Shown here piece by piece: positions 8,177 through 15,631 of a stretch of DNA of 64,000 nt (positions within the stretch are counted from its first letter, which is position 1; each line of letters starts with the position of its first letter). Source of the stretch: Chloroflexota bacterium (GTDB lineage Bacteria; Chloroflexota; Limnocylindria; Limnocylindrales; CSP1-4). The notes under the pieces were generated by a model. The model was not told where the DNA came from, ran no database searches, and was given only the letters and a program-made list of their open reading frames with translations. The position numbers and the translations under genes are program-made. The stretch spans positions 62,001 to 126,000 of the forward strand of contig SCUO01000093.1 in the NCBI GenBank assembly GCA_004297395.1. The letters run 5' to 3'.

Positions 8177-8689
8177 ATGTCCGACGGATCCATGGCCCGT
8201 ATCGAGGACAGCGGCGGCACGGCGACCCCGCAGCTTCAGGTCGGTACGCCCGGAGCGGGCGGGCTCGGGCGGCGGCGCTTCGTCCGGTACCTGCTGGGGT
8301 TCTCGATCGTGAGCTCGTTGGCGATGATCGTGACGCCGATCGTCGGATTCCTGATCCCCACCAGGACGGCCTCCGGCACGGAGGGCGGTCGCGTCCTCGC
8401 CGGGACCCTCGACGCCCTGCCGGTCGGCTCCGGCGCCGTGGTCGCGGTCGGCGCGAAGCCCGCGGTCGTCGTGAACACGACGGCGGGGATCAAGGCCTAC
8501 TCGGCGATCTGCACCCACCTCGGCTGCATCGTCGCCTGGGACGGCCCGGCCAACACGATCGTGTGTCCCTGCCATGACGGGCGGTTCAACCCGACCACCG
8601 GTGCGGTGGTGTCCGGGCCTCCGCCAGCCCCGCTCACGCCCCTCACGACGGCCGTCGAGGGCAACGACATCTACATCGTGACGGGCTGA
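8177..8689 (+). CDS. Rieske iron-sulfur protein
   Basis: This 170-residue protein has a basic N-terminus and one transmembrane anchor (about 34-56). The external Rieske domain carries both cluster motifs, CTHLGC and CPCHDG, which bind the 2Fe-2S centre through two Cys and two His. It is the high-potential electron acceptor of a quinol-oxidising bc-type complex with the cytochrome b encoded two bases downstream. The ATG at 8177 is the last methionine before the conserved anchor and matches family length. An upstream in-frame ATG at 8039 would add a non-conserved leader. Confidence 0.93.
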   Translation: MSDGSMARIEDSGGTATPQLQVGTPGAGGLGRRRFVRYLLGFSIVSSLAMIVTPIVGFLIPTRTASGTEGGRVLAGTLDALPVGSGAVVAVGAKPAVVVNTTAGIKAYSAICTHLGCIVAWDGPANTIVCPCHDGRFNPTTGAVVSGPPPAPLTPLTTAVEGNDIYIVTG

Positions 8690-8691
8690 CG

Positions 8692-9777
8692 ATGACGGCC
8701 GGCGCCAAGTCCGAAGAAGGTCCGGGCGGCGTCCTGGGCTGGGTCGAGAATCGTCTCCACCTCGCTCCCTTCATCGGCGCCCTGCTCCACGTCCGGATCC
8801 CGGCGAATGCCAAGACGTTCTACCTCGGCGGGATCACCCTCTTCCTGTTCGGCATCCAGGTCGTCACGGGGACGCTCCTCGCCCTCTACTACAGCCCGAC
8901 GCCGGAAGCTGCCTACGAGAGCGTCCTGTCGATCACGAGCGACGTCCAGTTCGGCTGGCTGATCCGGAGCGTCCATCACTGGGCGGCCAACCTGATGCTC
9001 CTGTTCCTGGTCCTCCACCTCCTCCGGATCTTCGTCCAGGCGGCCTACAAGTACCCGCGCGAGATCACCTGGATCGTCGGTGGCGGGCTGCTCCTGATCA
9101 CGATCGGCTTCGGCTTCACCGGCTACCTCCTGCCCTGGGACCAGCGCGCCTACTGGGCGACGGTCGTGGGTACGGAGATCGCCGGGGACGTCCCGGTCAT
9201 CGGCTCGTCGCTCCTGCTCCTGCTTCGCGGTGGGGCGGAGGTCAGCGAGGCGACCCTTGCCCGGTTCTTCGGCATCCACGTGCTGGTCCTGCCGCTCCTC
9301 CTCGGCGGGCTCGTGGCCCTCCACCTCTTGTTCGTCCACCAGCAGGGCCTGGCCAACCCGAGCCGAGCCGAGGCGCGGCCCGGGCGGGTGACCGCCCCCC
9401 AGCCGCCGGACAAGCTCAAGCCGTTCTTCCCGGACTACATCCTTGACGAGGTCATCGCCTGGTACGCGGTCCTGGCCGGGCTGGTGATCCTGGCGTCGCT
9501 CTTCCCTGCCGGCCTCGAGCCGAAGGCCGACCCGTTGGTCACGCCGGAGCACATCAAGCCGGAGTGGTACTTCCTTGCCGTCTACCAGCTCCTCAAGCTT
9601 GTTCCCGAGACGGTCGGCGTCGTGGCCCCGGTGGCACTCGTGATGATCATCGTCCTCCTGCCCCTGCTCGACCGGAACGAGGAGATCCGGCCACGGCGGC
9701 GACCGATCGCCCTGGGGCTCGCGCTGGTCCTCCTCGTGGCGATGGCCGTGCTGACGTACTTCGGCGGCCGGGTGTAG
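8692..9777 (+). CDS. Cytochrome b (bc/b6f-type quinol oxidoreductase subunit)
   Basis: The 361-residue integral membrane protein fuses the cytochrome b6-like four-helix part with a subunit-IV-like C-terminal part (about eight helices). Two pairs of haem ligands are visible in SVHHWAANLMLLFLVLH and FFGIHVLVLPLL...ALHLLFVH. The quinol-site PEW motif is present in KPEWYFL. With the Rieske protein upstream and a decahaem cytochrome downstream it forms a quinol-oxidising module in which the multihaem protein replaces cytochrome c1 or f (inference from order). It begins two bases after the Rieske stop. Confidence 0.94.
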   Translation: MTAGAKSEEGPGGVLGWVENRLHLAPFIGALLHVRIPANAKTFYLGGITLFLFGIQVVTGTLLALYYSPTPEAAYESVLSITSDVQFGWLIRSVHHWAANLMLLFLVLHLLRIFVQAAYKYPREITWIVGGGLLLITIGFGFTGYLLPWDQRAYWATVVGTEIAGDVPVIGSSLLLLLRGGAEVSEATLARFFGIHVLVLPLLLGGLVALHLLFVHQQGLANPSRAEARPGRVTAPQPPDKLKPFFPDYILDEVIAWYAVLAGLVILASLFPAGLEPKADPLVTPEHIKPEWYFLAVYQLLKLVPETVGVVAPVALVMIIVLLPLLDRNEEIRPRRRPIALGLALVLLVAMAVLTYFGGRV

Positions 9778-9779
9778 CC

Positions 9780-11249
9780 GTGACGAGCCTCCGAGCCATC
9801 CGTCCGTTCCTCGCACCCGGCCTGCTGGCGCTGGCGAGCCTGTTCATGACGTCGATCGCCACCGCCGGCGCGCCGGCGGATGACTCGCGGTCCGGATCCT
9901 GGGCACTCACCGTCGCCCAGGCCACCCCGACACCCGAGGTCCCGCTCGAGTCCGCGCCGCCCCTGCCGACGCCGATCGCGCACCCGGGCGACGCGAGCTC
10001 GACCGGCTGCGTTGACTGCCACTCCAAGGTCGACAACCGGCAGGCCGCGATCGCCGACGAGTGGCGGGCGAGTGTCCATGCCAAGGAGGGCGTCGGCTGC
10101 GCCGATTGCCACGGTGGCGACCCCACCTCCGACGAGATCACGGTCGGGATGGCCGAGGCGGGCGGGTTCCAGGGTGTACCCGGCCGCGACGAGACGGTCG
10201 CCCTGTGCGGCAGCTGTCACGCCAACGCCGACCGGATGCGGCCCTACCAGGTCGCGACCGATCAGTACTCGAAGTACTACTCCAGCGTCCACGGCCAGCG
10301 CCTCCTGATCGCCAGGGATGAGCGCGTCGCGATCTGCTCCGATTGCCACGGCGCTCACGGCGTCAAGCCGGCCTCCGACCCGACGGCGGACGTCTACCCG
10401 CTCAACGTCCCGGCGCTGTGTGCCTCATGCCACGCCGACGCCGCGAAGATGCAGCCGTACGGCATCCCGACCGATCAGTACGACGTCTACAAGCTCAGCA
10501 TCCACGGGACACAGCTGCTCGAGGAGCAGGACCTGAGGGCGCCGACGTGCGCCTCGTGCCACGGCTCCCACGCCGCCAAGCCGCCGCGCAGCGACGAGGT
10601 CGTCGCCGTCTGCGGCCAGTGCCACACGGCGACCCAGGCGCTGTACGAGGAGAGCGCCCACGCGCGGCTCGAGGGCGTCGGACCGAAGTGCTGGACCTGC
10701 CACGGCACCCACGACGTCAGTGAGCCCGACGAGCGCCTCTTCCTCCACGAGGGCGGCGTCCCCGATTACCTCTGCGCGACCTGTCACAGCGCGACAGACC
10801 AGAGCCTTCGCCTCGAGATGGACCGCTTCGAGCAGGAGTCGGACCGGCGCTGTGACACCTGCCACCACGAGCGCTCGCTCATCTACTCGCAGGTCGAGGC
10901 GATCGCCGGGGCGATCGGCGGGGCACGGGATGCCTACGATACGGCCCTCCACCGCATCGACGACGCCGCCGCGCTGGGCATGATCGTGACCGATGCCGAT
11001 GTCGCGGCACAGGAGGCCAGGACCGAGCTCATCAAGGCCCGGGCGGCCGTGCACACCACGAAGCTGACCACGATCTCCGCCCTCACCGACGCGGCCCTCG
11101 CGAAGTCGGCCGCCGCCCAGGACCTCGCCAACGCCAAGCTCGCCGAGAGCGACTTCCGGCGCGAGGCGATGGTCATCGTCATCGCCCTGATCAGCCTCAA
11201 CGTCCTCGTCCTCGTGTGGCTCAGGAGGCGCCTGCACGCGACGAGCTGA
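9780..11249 (+). CDS. Decahaem c-type cytochrome with C-terminal membrane anchor
   Basis: The 489-residue protein has a signal peptide, then ten CXXCH haem-binding motifs from residue 77 onward (CVDCH, CADCH, CGSCH, CSDCH, CASCH twice, CGQCH, CWTCH, CATCH, CDTCH). A helical, Ala-rich segment and a C-terminal transmembrane helix (about 462-481) follow, ending in a short basic tail. It therefore faces outside and is held to the membrane. The GTG start lies two bases after the cytochrome b stop, so it is a third subunit of the Rieske/cytochrome b operon and the likely electron exit of that complex. No classical cytochrome c1 or f gene is present. Confidence 0.9.
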   Translation: MTSLRAIRPFLAPGLLALASLFMTSIATAGAPADDSRSGSWALTVAQATPTPEVPLESAPPLPTPIAHPGDASSTGCVDCHSKVDNRQAAIADEWRASVHAKEGVGCADCHGGDPTSDEITVGMAEAGGFQGVPGRDETVALCGSCHANADRMRPYQVATDQYSKYYSSVHGQRLLIARDERVAICSDCHGAHGVKPASDPTADVYPLNVPALCASCHADAAKMQPYGIPTDQYDVYKLSIHGTQLLEEQDLRAPTCASCHGSHAAKPPRSDEVVAVCGQCHTATQALYEESAHARLEGVGPKCWTCHGTHDVSEPDERLFLHEGGVPDYLCATCHSATDQSLRLEMDRFEQESDRRCDTCHHERSLIYSQVEAIAGAIGGARDAYDTALHRIDDAAALGMIVTDADVAAQEARTELIKARAAVHTTKLTTISALTDAALAKSAAAQDLANAKLAESDFRREAMVIVIALISLNVLVLVWLRRRLHATS

Positions 11250-11284
11250 CGCCGCCGCCGCCCGGGCCGGACGGCGGGCGTTCC

Positions 11285-11322
11285 GTGCCGGAAGGGCACG
11301 GCCCACCTGTGCCGAAAGGCAC
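11285..11322 (+). promoter_or_regulatory. Tandem GTGCC...GGCAC hairpins/operators
   Basis: Two inverted repeats with identical arms GTGCC and GGCAC lie at 11285-11299 (5-base loop) and 11309-11322 (GAAA loop), starting 24 bases apart. They sit between the decahaem gene and the sensor kinase gene. They could be a paired operator or transcript hairpins ending the upstream operon. There is no U-tract. Confidence 0.5.
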
Positions 11323-11346
11323 TGTCCCGGGCACACGCCCGACGCC

Positions 11347-11352
11347 CATCGT
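11347..11352 (+). promoter_or_regulatory. Candidate -10 hexamer of a leaderless transcript
   Basis: CATCGT stands six bases before the ATG of the histidine kinase. No ribosome site intervenes. Confidence 0.3.
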
Positions 11353-11358
11353 CGGTCC

Positions 11359-13173
11359 ATGCGCGATCCGAAGCCGATCCGCGACCTCGAACGGCTGAAG
11401 TGGGTTGGTGTCCTCCTGCCCATTGCCCTGATCTGGGCCTGGGAGCTCGCCCGCTTCCTGTTCGTCGACGGGACGCTGCCGGTCCAGGATGAGCACATCC
11501 TCTCGGCCCTCATCCTGGCCGGCGGGATCGTCCTGTTCGGGATCGTCATGGCCGTCCTGCTCGAGCGCACCCAGAAGGCGATACTGCGGCAGAACCGCGA
11601 CCTCACGGCGCTGACGACGGTCGGCTCGGCGGTCCGGGCGGACCATTCCGTCGCCCACATGGCGACCCAGGCCCTCGAGCGGCTGATCGAGCAGACGGGC
11701 GCTCACGCCGGGGTGATCAGGGTCGCCGGGGCGGACGGCGAGCCTATCCTTGTCCGCCGGTCGGGCCCGGGCACGGAGAGCCCTGCCTGGGTCGAGGCCC
11801 TCCTCGACGAGGCGGTCGAGGTCGCGTTCGGGGTCCACTACAGCGATCGAGACGATCTCGACACCCTCGTCCTCGATCTCGGCTTCGACCCTCGCCTGGC
11901 GGCCGATGACCGGATGCGCCTCGTCTTCCACCCGCCCGTCCGGCCGAACCTCACCGACGAGATCCTCGAGGAGCTCGCCCAGGACGTCGAGACGAGTTTG
12001 CGGATCGAGCGCCTCGTTTCCGACCTCCGCCGCCGGGAGCACGAGCGTGGCGCGCTCTACGAGCTGGCCCTCCAGCTGACCGAGCGGCCCGAGCTGTCCG
12101 GCGTCCTCGACCGGATCACCCAATACGCCCGCGAGCTGCTGTCGGCCGACCGGGCCGTGGTCTGCCTGGCCGAGCCGGCGCGGCCGCCAAGCGCCGCCGT
12201 ATCGGCCGGCTCCGCCGGACGGACGTCGACCCGGCGGGCGATCGTCGACGACGGGCGGGTCTGCCTCCTGGCCCACGAGGGCATCGGCCCGATCCATGCC
12301 CGGAACCCGGGGTGCCCGGTCCAGCCGGGCGCACCCGACGCCGCGTTTCTTGCCCGTCCGTTGCGGGGACCCGGCGAGCTGCTCGGCGAGCTGTGCGTCA
12401 CCCGTGCGCCGGACCGCCCATTCAGCGAGGCGGAGGCAACCCTCCTCGGCGCCCTGGCTGACATGGCCGCAATCGCCGTCCGGACCTCGCGCCTCCACGA
12501 ATCCGAGGAGCAGATGACGATCCTGTCCGAGCGGGACCGGATCGCCCGCGAGCTCCACGACAGCCTGGCCCAGGTCCTGGGCCAGATCCACCTCCAGCTC
12601 CGGGCCTTCGAATCAAGGACCGACGGGGCGCCGATCTCGACCGAGCTGGCCGAGCTGGCCGACCTCGCCGACGACGCCTATCACGATGTCCGGGAGACCA
12701 TCCTGGGCCTGCGGGAGACGATCCCCTCGGACGGAGGCCTCGAAGCCGCGCTCCGAGCCTACCTCGCCAAGTACACCCGCCAGACCGGCATCCGGACCGA
12801 GCTCGACTGCGACGGCATCGCCGGCCGGTCCCTGCCGCCGAAGGCCGAGGTCCAGCTCCTCCGCGTCGTCCAGGAGGCGCTGACCAACGTCCGCAAGCAC
12901 GCCGGCGCCTCGATCGTCCGGATCGAGCTCCGCGATGCCGCCGGGACGCCGGTCCTGAGCGTGACCGACGACGGGGCCGGCTTCGATCCGAAGAGCGTGG
13001 TGGCGTCCCTGACCGGTGGCTTTGGCCTGCGCTCGATGCGCGAGCGGGTCGAGCTCCTGGGCGGCACACTGGACGTCCACACCGCGCCCGGGGACGGGAC
13101 GCGGATCGTGGCCAGACTTCGCCCGGAGGGCCCGCATGTCGCACCCACCGCGACTTCGACTGCTGCTCGTTGA
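11359..13173 (+). CDS. NarL-type sensor histidine kinase with GAF domains
   Basis: This 604-residue kinase has two N-terminal transmembrane helices (about 15-35 and 48-66) with a short loop. One or two GAF-like domains (about 80-375) follow, then a HisKA_3 dimerisation domain with phosphoacceptor motif ERDRIARELHDSLAQ (His near 399), then a HATPase domain with EALTNVRKHA and DDGAGFD. Such kinases pair with LuxR-type regulators, and that gene overlaps its 3' end by 38 bases. The GAF regions suggest sensing of a small molecule or redox signal inside the cell. Position between two cytochrome operons suggests control of respiratory genes (inference). Confidence 0.92.
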   Translation: MRDPKPIRDLERLKWVGVLLPIALIWAWELARFLFVDGTLPVQDEHILSALILAGGIVLFGIVMAVLLERTQKAILRQNRDLTALTTVGSAVRADHSVAHMATQALERLIEQTGAHAGVIRVAGADGEPILVRRSGPGTESPAWVEALLDEAVEVAFGVHYSDRDDLDTLVLDLGFDPRLAADDRMRLVFHPPVRPNLTDEILEELAQDVETSLRIERLVSDLRRREHERGALYELALQLTERPELSGVLDRITQYARELLSADRAVVCLAEPARPPSAAVSAGSAGRTSTRRAIVDDGRVCLLAHEGIGPIHARNPGCPVQPGAPDAAFLARPLRGPGELLGELCVTRAPDRPFSEAEATLLGALADMAAIAVRTSRLHESEEQMTILSERDRIARELHDSLAQVLGQIHLQLRAFESRTDGAPISTELAELADLADDAYHDVRETILGLRETIPSDGGLEAALRAYLAKYTRQTGIRTELDCDGIAGRSLPPKAEVQLLRVVQEALTNVRKHAGASIVRIELRDAAGTPVLSVTDDGAGFDPKSVVASLTGGFGLRSMRERVELLGGTLDVHTAPGDGTRIVARLRPEGPHVAPTATSTAAR

Positions 13174-13828
13174 CGACCAGCCGCTCTTCCGGAAGGCGCT
13201 GGCCAGCCTGATCAACGGCCAGTTCGACATGACGGTCGTGGGCGAGGCCAGCGACGGCGCCGAGGCGGTCGCCCAGATGCGGGCGCTTGCCCCCGATCTC
13301 GTGGTGATGGACGTGAACATGCCGGTCGCGACCGGCATCGATGGTGTCCGCGCGGCTCGCCAGGCGGGAATCGACCTGCCGATCGTGATGCTCACCATCT
13401 CCGACGAGGACGACGACCTGTTCGAGGCGATCAAGGCCGGCGCCAACGGCTATCTCCTGAAGAACCTCAAGCCGGAGCAGCTGTTCGAGGGCATCCGGCT
13501 GGCCGTCCGCGGTGAGGCCCCGATCTCGCCGGCCATCGCCAGCCGCCTGCTCGAGGCCTTCCGGCGCGGCGGCCCGCCGAGCTCATTCCGCGCGCCCGCG
13601 CCAGGCGAGGACGAGCTGGAGCTGACCCGGCGCGAGGCGGAGGTGCTCCGGTACGTCGCCGCCGGGCTCTCCAACAAGGAAATCGCGACCCAGCTCACGA
13701 TCACCGAGGGCACGGTGAAGAACCACGTCCACCATGCCCTCGAGAAGCTCCACCTCACCAACCGTGTCCAGGCGGCCGCGTATGCCGTCCGTCACCGGAT
13801 GGGCGGCGAGGGCGGCTCCGGAGCGTGA
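13136..13828 (+). CDS. NarL/FixJ-family (LuxR-type) response regulator
   Basis: This 230-residue regulator has an N-terminal receiver domain (acidic pair in LLLVDDQP, phosphoacceptor in LVVMDVNMP, lysine in YLLKNLKPEQ). A C-terminal LuxR helix-turn-helix follows, with LTRREAEVLRYVAAGLSNKE and TVKNHVHHALEKL. The ATG is preceded by a GGAGG ribosome site and lies inside the kinase gene, so the pair is translationally coupled. The GGATAG-containing repeats just downstream and near 14570 are candidate binding sites, although not tested. Confidence 0.93.
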   Translation: MSHPPRLRLLLVDDQPLFRKALASLINGQFDMTVVGEASDGAEAVAQMRALAPDLVVMDVNMPVATGIDGVRAARQAGIDLPIVMLTISDEDDDLFEAIKAGANGYLLKNLKPEQLFEGIRLAVRGEAPISPAIASRLLEAFRRGGPPSSFRAPAPGEDELELTRREAEVLRYVAAGLSNKEIATQLTITEGTVKNHVHHALEKLHLTNRVQAAAYAVRHRMGGEGGSGA

Positions 13829-13843
13829 CCTTTTCGGGTGGAG

Positions 13844-13870
13844 GATAGGTCGGGGGATAGAAGGCGCCGC
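13844..13870 (+). promoter_or_regulatory. GATAGGTCGG...GGATAG repeat upstream of the pseudo-receiver gene
   Basis: GGTCGGGGGATAG (13848-13860) followed by AAGGCGCC closely matches GGTCGGCGGATAG (14570-14582) followed by GAAGCGCC, before the TPR/cytochrome locus. Two GGATAG copies occur within this element and a third at 13892. A shared operator or promoter element is the simplest reading. Confidence 0.45.
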
Positions 13871-13917
13871 CCAAAGGTTGTGCACTCGGACGGATAGGCG
13901 ACGCTCGTGGAGGTTCC

Positions 13918-13923
13918 TAGGAT
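13918..13923 (+). promoter_or_regulatory. Candidate -10 hexamer of a leaderless transcript
   Basis: TAGGAT stands six bases before the ATG at 13930. The same hexamer is the -10 of the SAM-riboswitch promoter at 44617. Confidence 0.45.
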
Positions 13924-13929
13924 CGGGCA

Positions 13930-14421
13930 ATGGGGCGGATGCGCCCTCCTGTGCTTGAGGCACCTGCCGCGATGCGGGGACCGGATCGAGTCGTCGTGCT
14001 GTACAGCCACCCGCTCCTGGGCGAGGGGCTCGGCCGGATGCTGGCCGACGAGCCGGACCTGTCGGTGACGACCGTGAGCCTCGATTCGATCGACGGCCTC
14101 GAGGCGGCCCTGGCCGGCGACCCCGACGTGGTCGTCTTCGAGGAAGGCGGGCCAATCGGGATCCTCGAGGTCCTGCGGCGATCCGGGGCGACCGTCATCG
14201 TCGATGTCGACATCACGTCCTCGACCGCCTGGACCCTCCAGCGCCACGAGCTGCGCTCTGCCCCGGACGAGGTTCTCGGCGCCGTTCGCGAGGCGCTCGC
14301 GGTCCGCGCCCGGTCCGCCAATGCCGGCGATTCCGGCGCGATGCTCCCGGTGTGCGCCCCCAAGGCCGCCGCAGTTTCGACCCGGGCGCGTCGCCAGGCC
14401 GGCATCGTCGCCGGCGGCTGA
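13930..14421 (+). CDS. Pseudo-receiver-like protein
   Basis: The 163-residue protein resembles a response-regulator receiver fold (about residues 18-125: VVVLYSHPLLGEGLGRML at the start). The phosphoacceptor aspartate at the end of strand 3 is missing, because the segment reads PDVVVFEEGG. The acidic pair after strand 1 is also replaced (YSHP). It has no DNA-binding domain; the remainder is a short Ala/Arg-rich tail. It likely acts without phosphorylation, for example as an adaptor. It stands alone between the NarL-type pair and the TPR/cytochrome locus and follows a leaderless-type -10. Confidence 0.6.
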   Translation: MGRMRPPVLEAPAAMRGPDRVVVLYSHPLLGEGLGRMLADEPDLSVTTVSLDSIDGLEAALAGDPDVVVFEEGGPIGILEVLRRSGATVIVDVDITSSTAWTLQRHELRSAPDEVLGAVREALAVRARSANAGDSGAMLPVCAPKAAAVSTRARRQAGIVAGG

Positions 14422-14457
14422 GCCGGCCACTCGAGCCAGCCACTCCGGCCGCCCGCT

Positions 14458-14491
14458 CGACCCGGCCGTCCGACCCGGCCGTCCGACCCGG
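14458..14491 (+). repeat. 13-bp GC-rich tandem repeat in an intergenic region
   Basis: CGACCCGGCCGTC occurs twice in tandem with a third partial copy, within a 241-base gene-free stretch (14422-14662). The rest of that stretch holds the promoter-like element at 14564 and no supported gene. Confidence 0.6.
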
Positions 14492-14563
14492 ACCCGGCCA
14501 CACGGCCCGATCCGGGCGATACAGGCCGGAGCGCGGTGCGGGCACGCAAACCTGTACCCACGT

Positions 14564-14592
14564 TCTATCGGTCGGCGGATAGGAAGCGCCCG
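14564..14592 (+). promoter_or_regulatory. Shared promoter/operator element of the TPR/cytochrome locus
   Basis: TCTATCGGTCGGC (14564-14576) matches the Rieske promoter region at 8126 with one mismatch. The overlapping GGTCGGCGGATAG (14570-14582) matches 13848 with one mismatch. The arms CTATC and GATAG form an inverted repeat around GGTCGGCG. It lies about 70-100 bases before the TPR start. Confidence 0.5.
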
Positions 14593-14662
14593 CGCGCGAG
14601 GCCACGATTTGGCACAGATCGGCGCCCATCCGTGCGCCGTGCGCAGCAAGCAGGTACGTCCC

Positions 14663-15631
14663 ATGGCCTGGATCGCGTCCCTCACGAGGATGTCGGAGGG
14701 AGAGCTCGACCGGCTGATCAAGAGGATCGCGGCGATCCTCCTGGTCGGCACGTTCGTGTTCGTGGGTTTCTACGTCTTCGATCGCTTCCGAATGCCGGCC
14801 CCCAGCATGGTCGACCAGACGATCGCCTCGCTCGAGGCGGCGGTCCGGGAGGATCCGTCGGATATCTCCTCGCGTGGCCAGCTGGCCGACGCGTACGTCG
14901 TGGCCGAGCGCTACGAGGACGCGATCGCGCAGTACGACGCCATCCTGGCGACCGGGAAGTCCGACGAGCTGGCCCATTTCGGGCGAGCCCGTGCCAATCA
15001 GCAGATGGGCAATCTCGACGCCGCGAAGGGCGATTACCAGGCGGTCGTGGACATCGCCAAGGAAGGCGAGATGGCCCACGTCGACCCGACCCTCAATGCC
15101 GCGTTCTACGGCCTCGGCCAGATCGCGCTGCAGCAGGGCAAGCCTGCCGACGCGGCCCAGTACCTCGCGGCCGCGGTCGCGATCAAGCGGTCCGATGCAG
15201 ATGCGCTGAATCTCCTCGGCACGGCGTACGTCCAGAGCGGCGAGCCGGCCAAGGCGATCGAGCCGCTCCGCAGCGCGATCGCGTTCGTCCCGATCGGTTG
15301 GAGCGAGCCGTACCTGACCCTCGCCCAGGCGTACGCGGACACCGGCGACGCCGACCGGGCCGAATGGGCGGCGGCAATGGCCGACCTGTCGGAGGAGCGC
15401 TACGAGGCTGCCACGTCGCGCCTCGAGGCGATCCTCGACGGTCCCGCGGCGCTGGAGGCCACGATCGGCCTGGCCCTGGTCAGCGAGGTGCAGGGCAAGG
15501 CGACTGACGCCGCCGACTGGTACCGCAAGGCCCTGGTGATCGATCCCGACAACGCATCGGCTCTCCTCGGCTTCAGCCGGGTCAGCCTGCCGGATGAGAC
15601 GTCCGGCGCCGGACAGGGGGATGCGGAATGA
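14663..15631 (+). CDS. Membrane-anchored TPR protein
   Basis: This 322-residue protein has an N-terminal transmembrane helix (about 22-40) and then at least five tetratricopeptide-like repeats, such as AEWAAAMADLSEERYEAA and AADWYRKALVIDPDNASALL. TPR domains are protein-binding scaffolds. Its position at the head of the cytochrome locus, overlapping the NHL gene by ATGA, suggests an assembly role for the secreted cytochromes, as TPR subunits have in cytochrome c maturation. That specific role is inferred. The start ATG directly precedes the amphipathic N-terminus. Confidence 0.85.
   Translation: MAWIASLTRMSEGELDRLIKRIAAILLVGTFVFVGFYVFDRFRMPAPSMVDQTIASLEAAVREDPSDISSRGQLADAYVVAERYEDAIAQYDAILATGKSDELAHFGRARANQQMGNLDAAKGDYQAVVDIAKEGEMAHVDPTLNAAFYGLGQIALQQGKPADAAQYLAAAVAIKRSDADALNLLGTAYVQSGEPAKAIEPLRSAIAFVPIGWSEPYLTLAQAYADTGDADRAEWAAAMADLSEERYEAATSRLEAILDGPAALEATIGLALVSEVQGKATDAADWYRKALVIDPDNASALLGFSRVSLPDETSGAGQGDAE

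Noticed and set aside
11285-11322. Twin hairpins as the start of a CRISPR array
   Set aside because: Only two short palindromes with no spacer-repeat periodicity beyond that.
14458-14491. 13-bp tandem repeat as a regulator binding array
   Set aside because: Only two full copies in low-complexity GC-rich DNA, with no similar copies at other promoters in the window.
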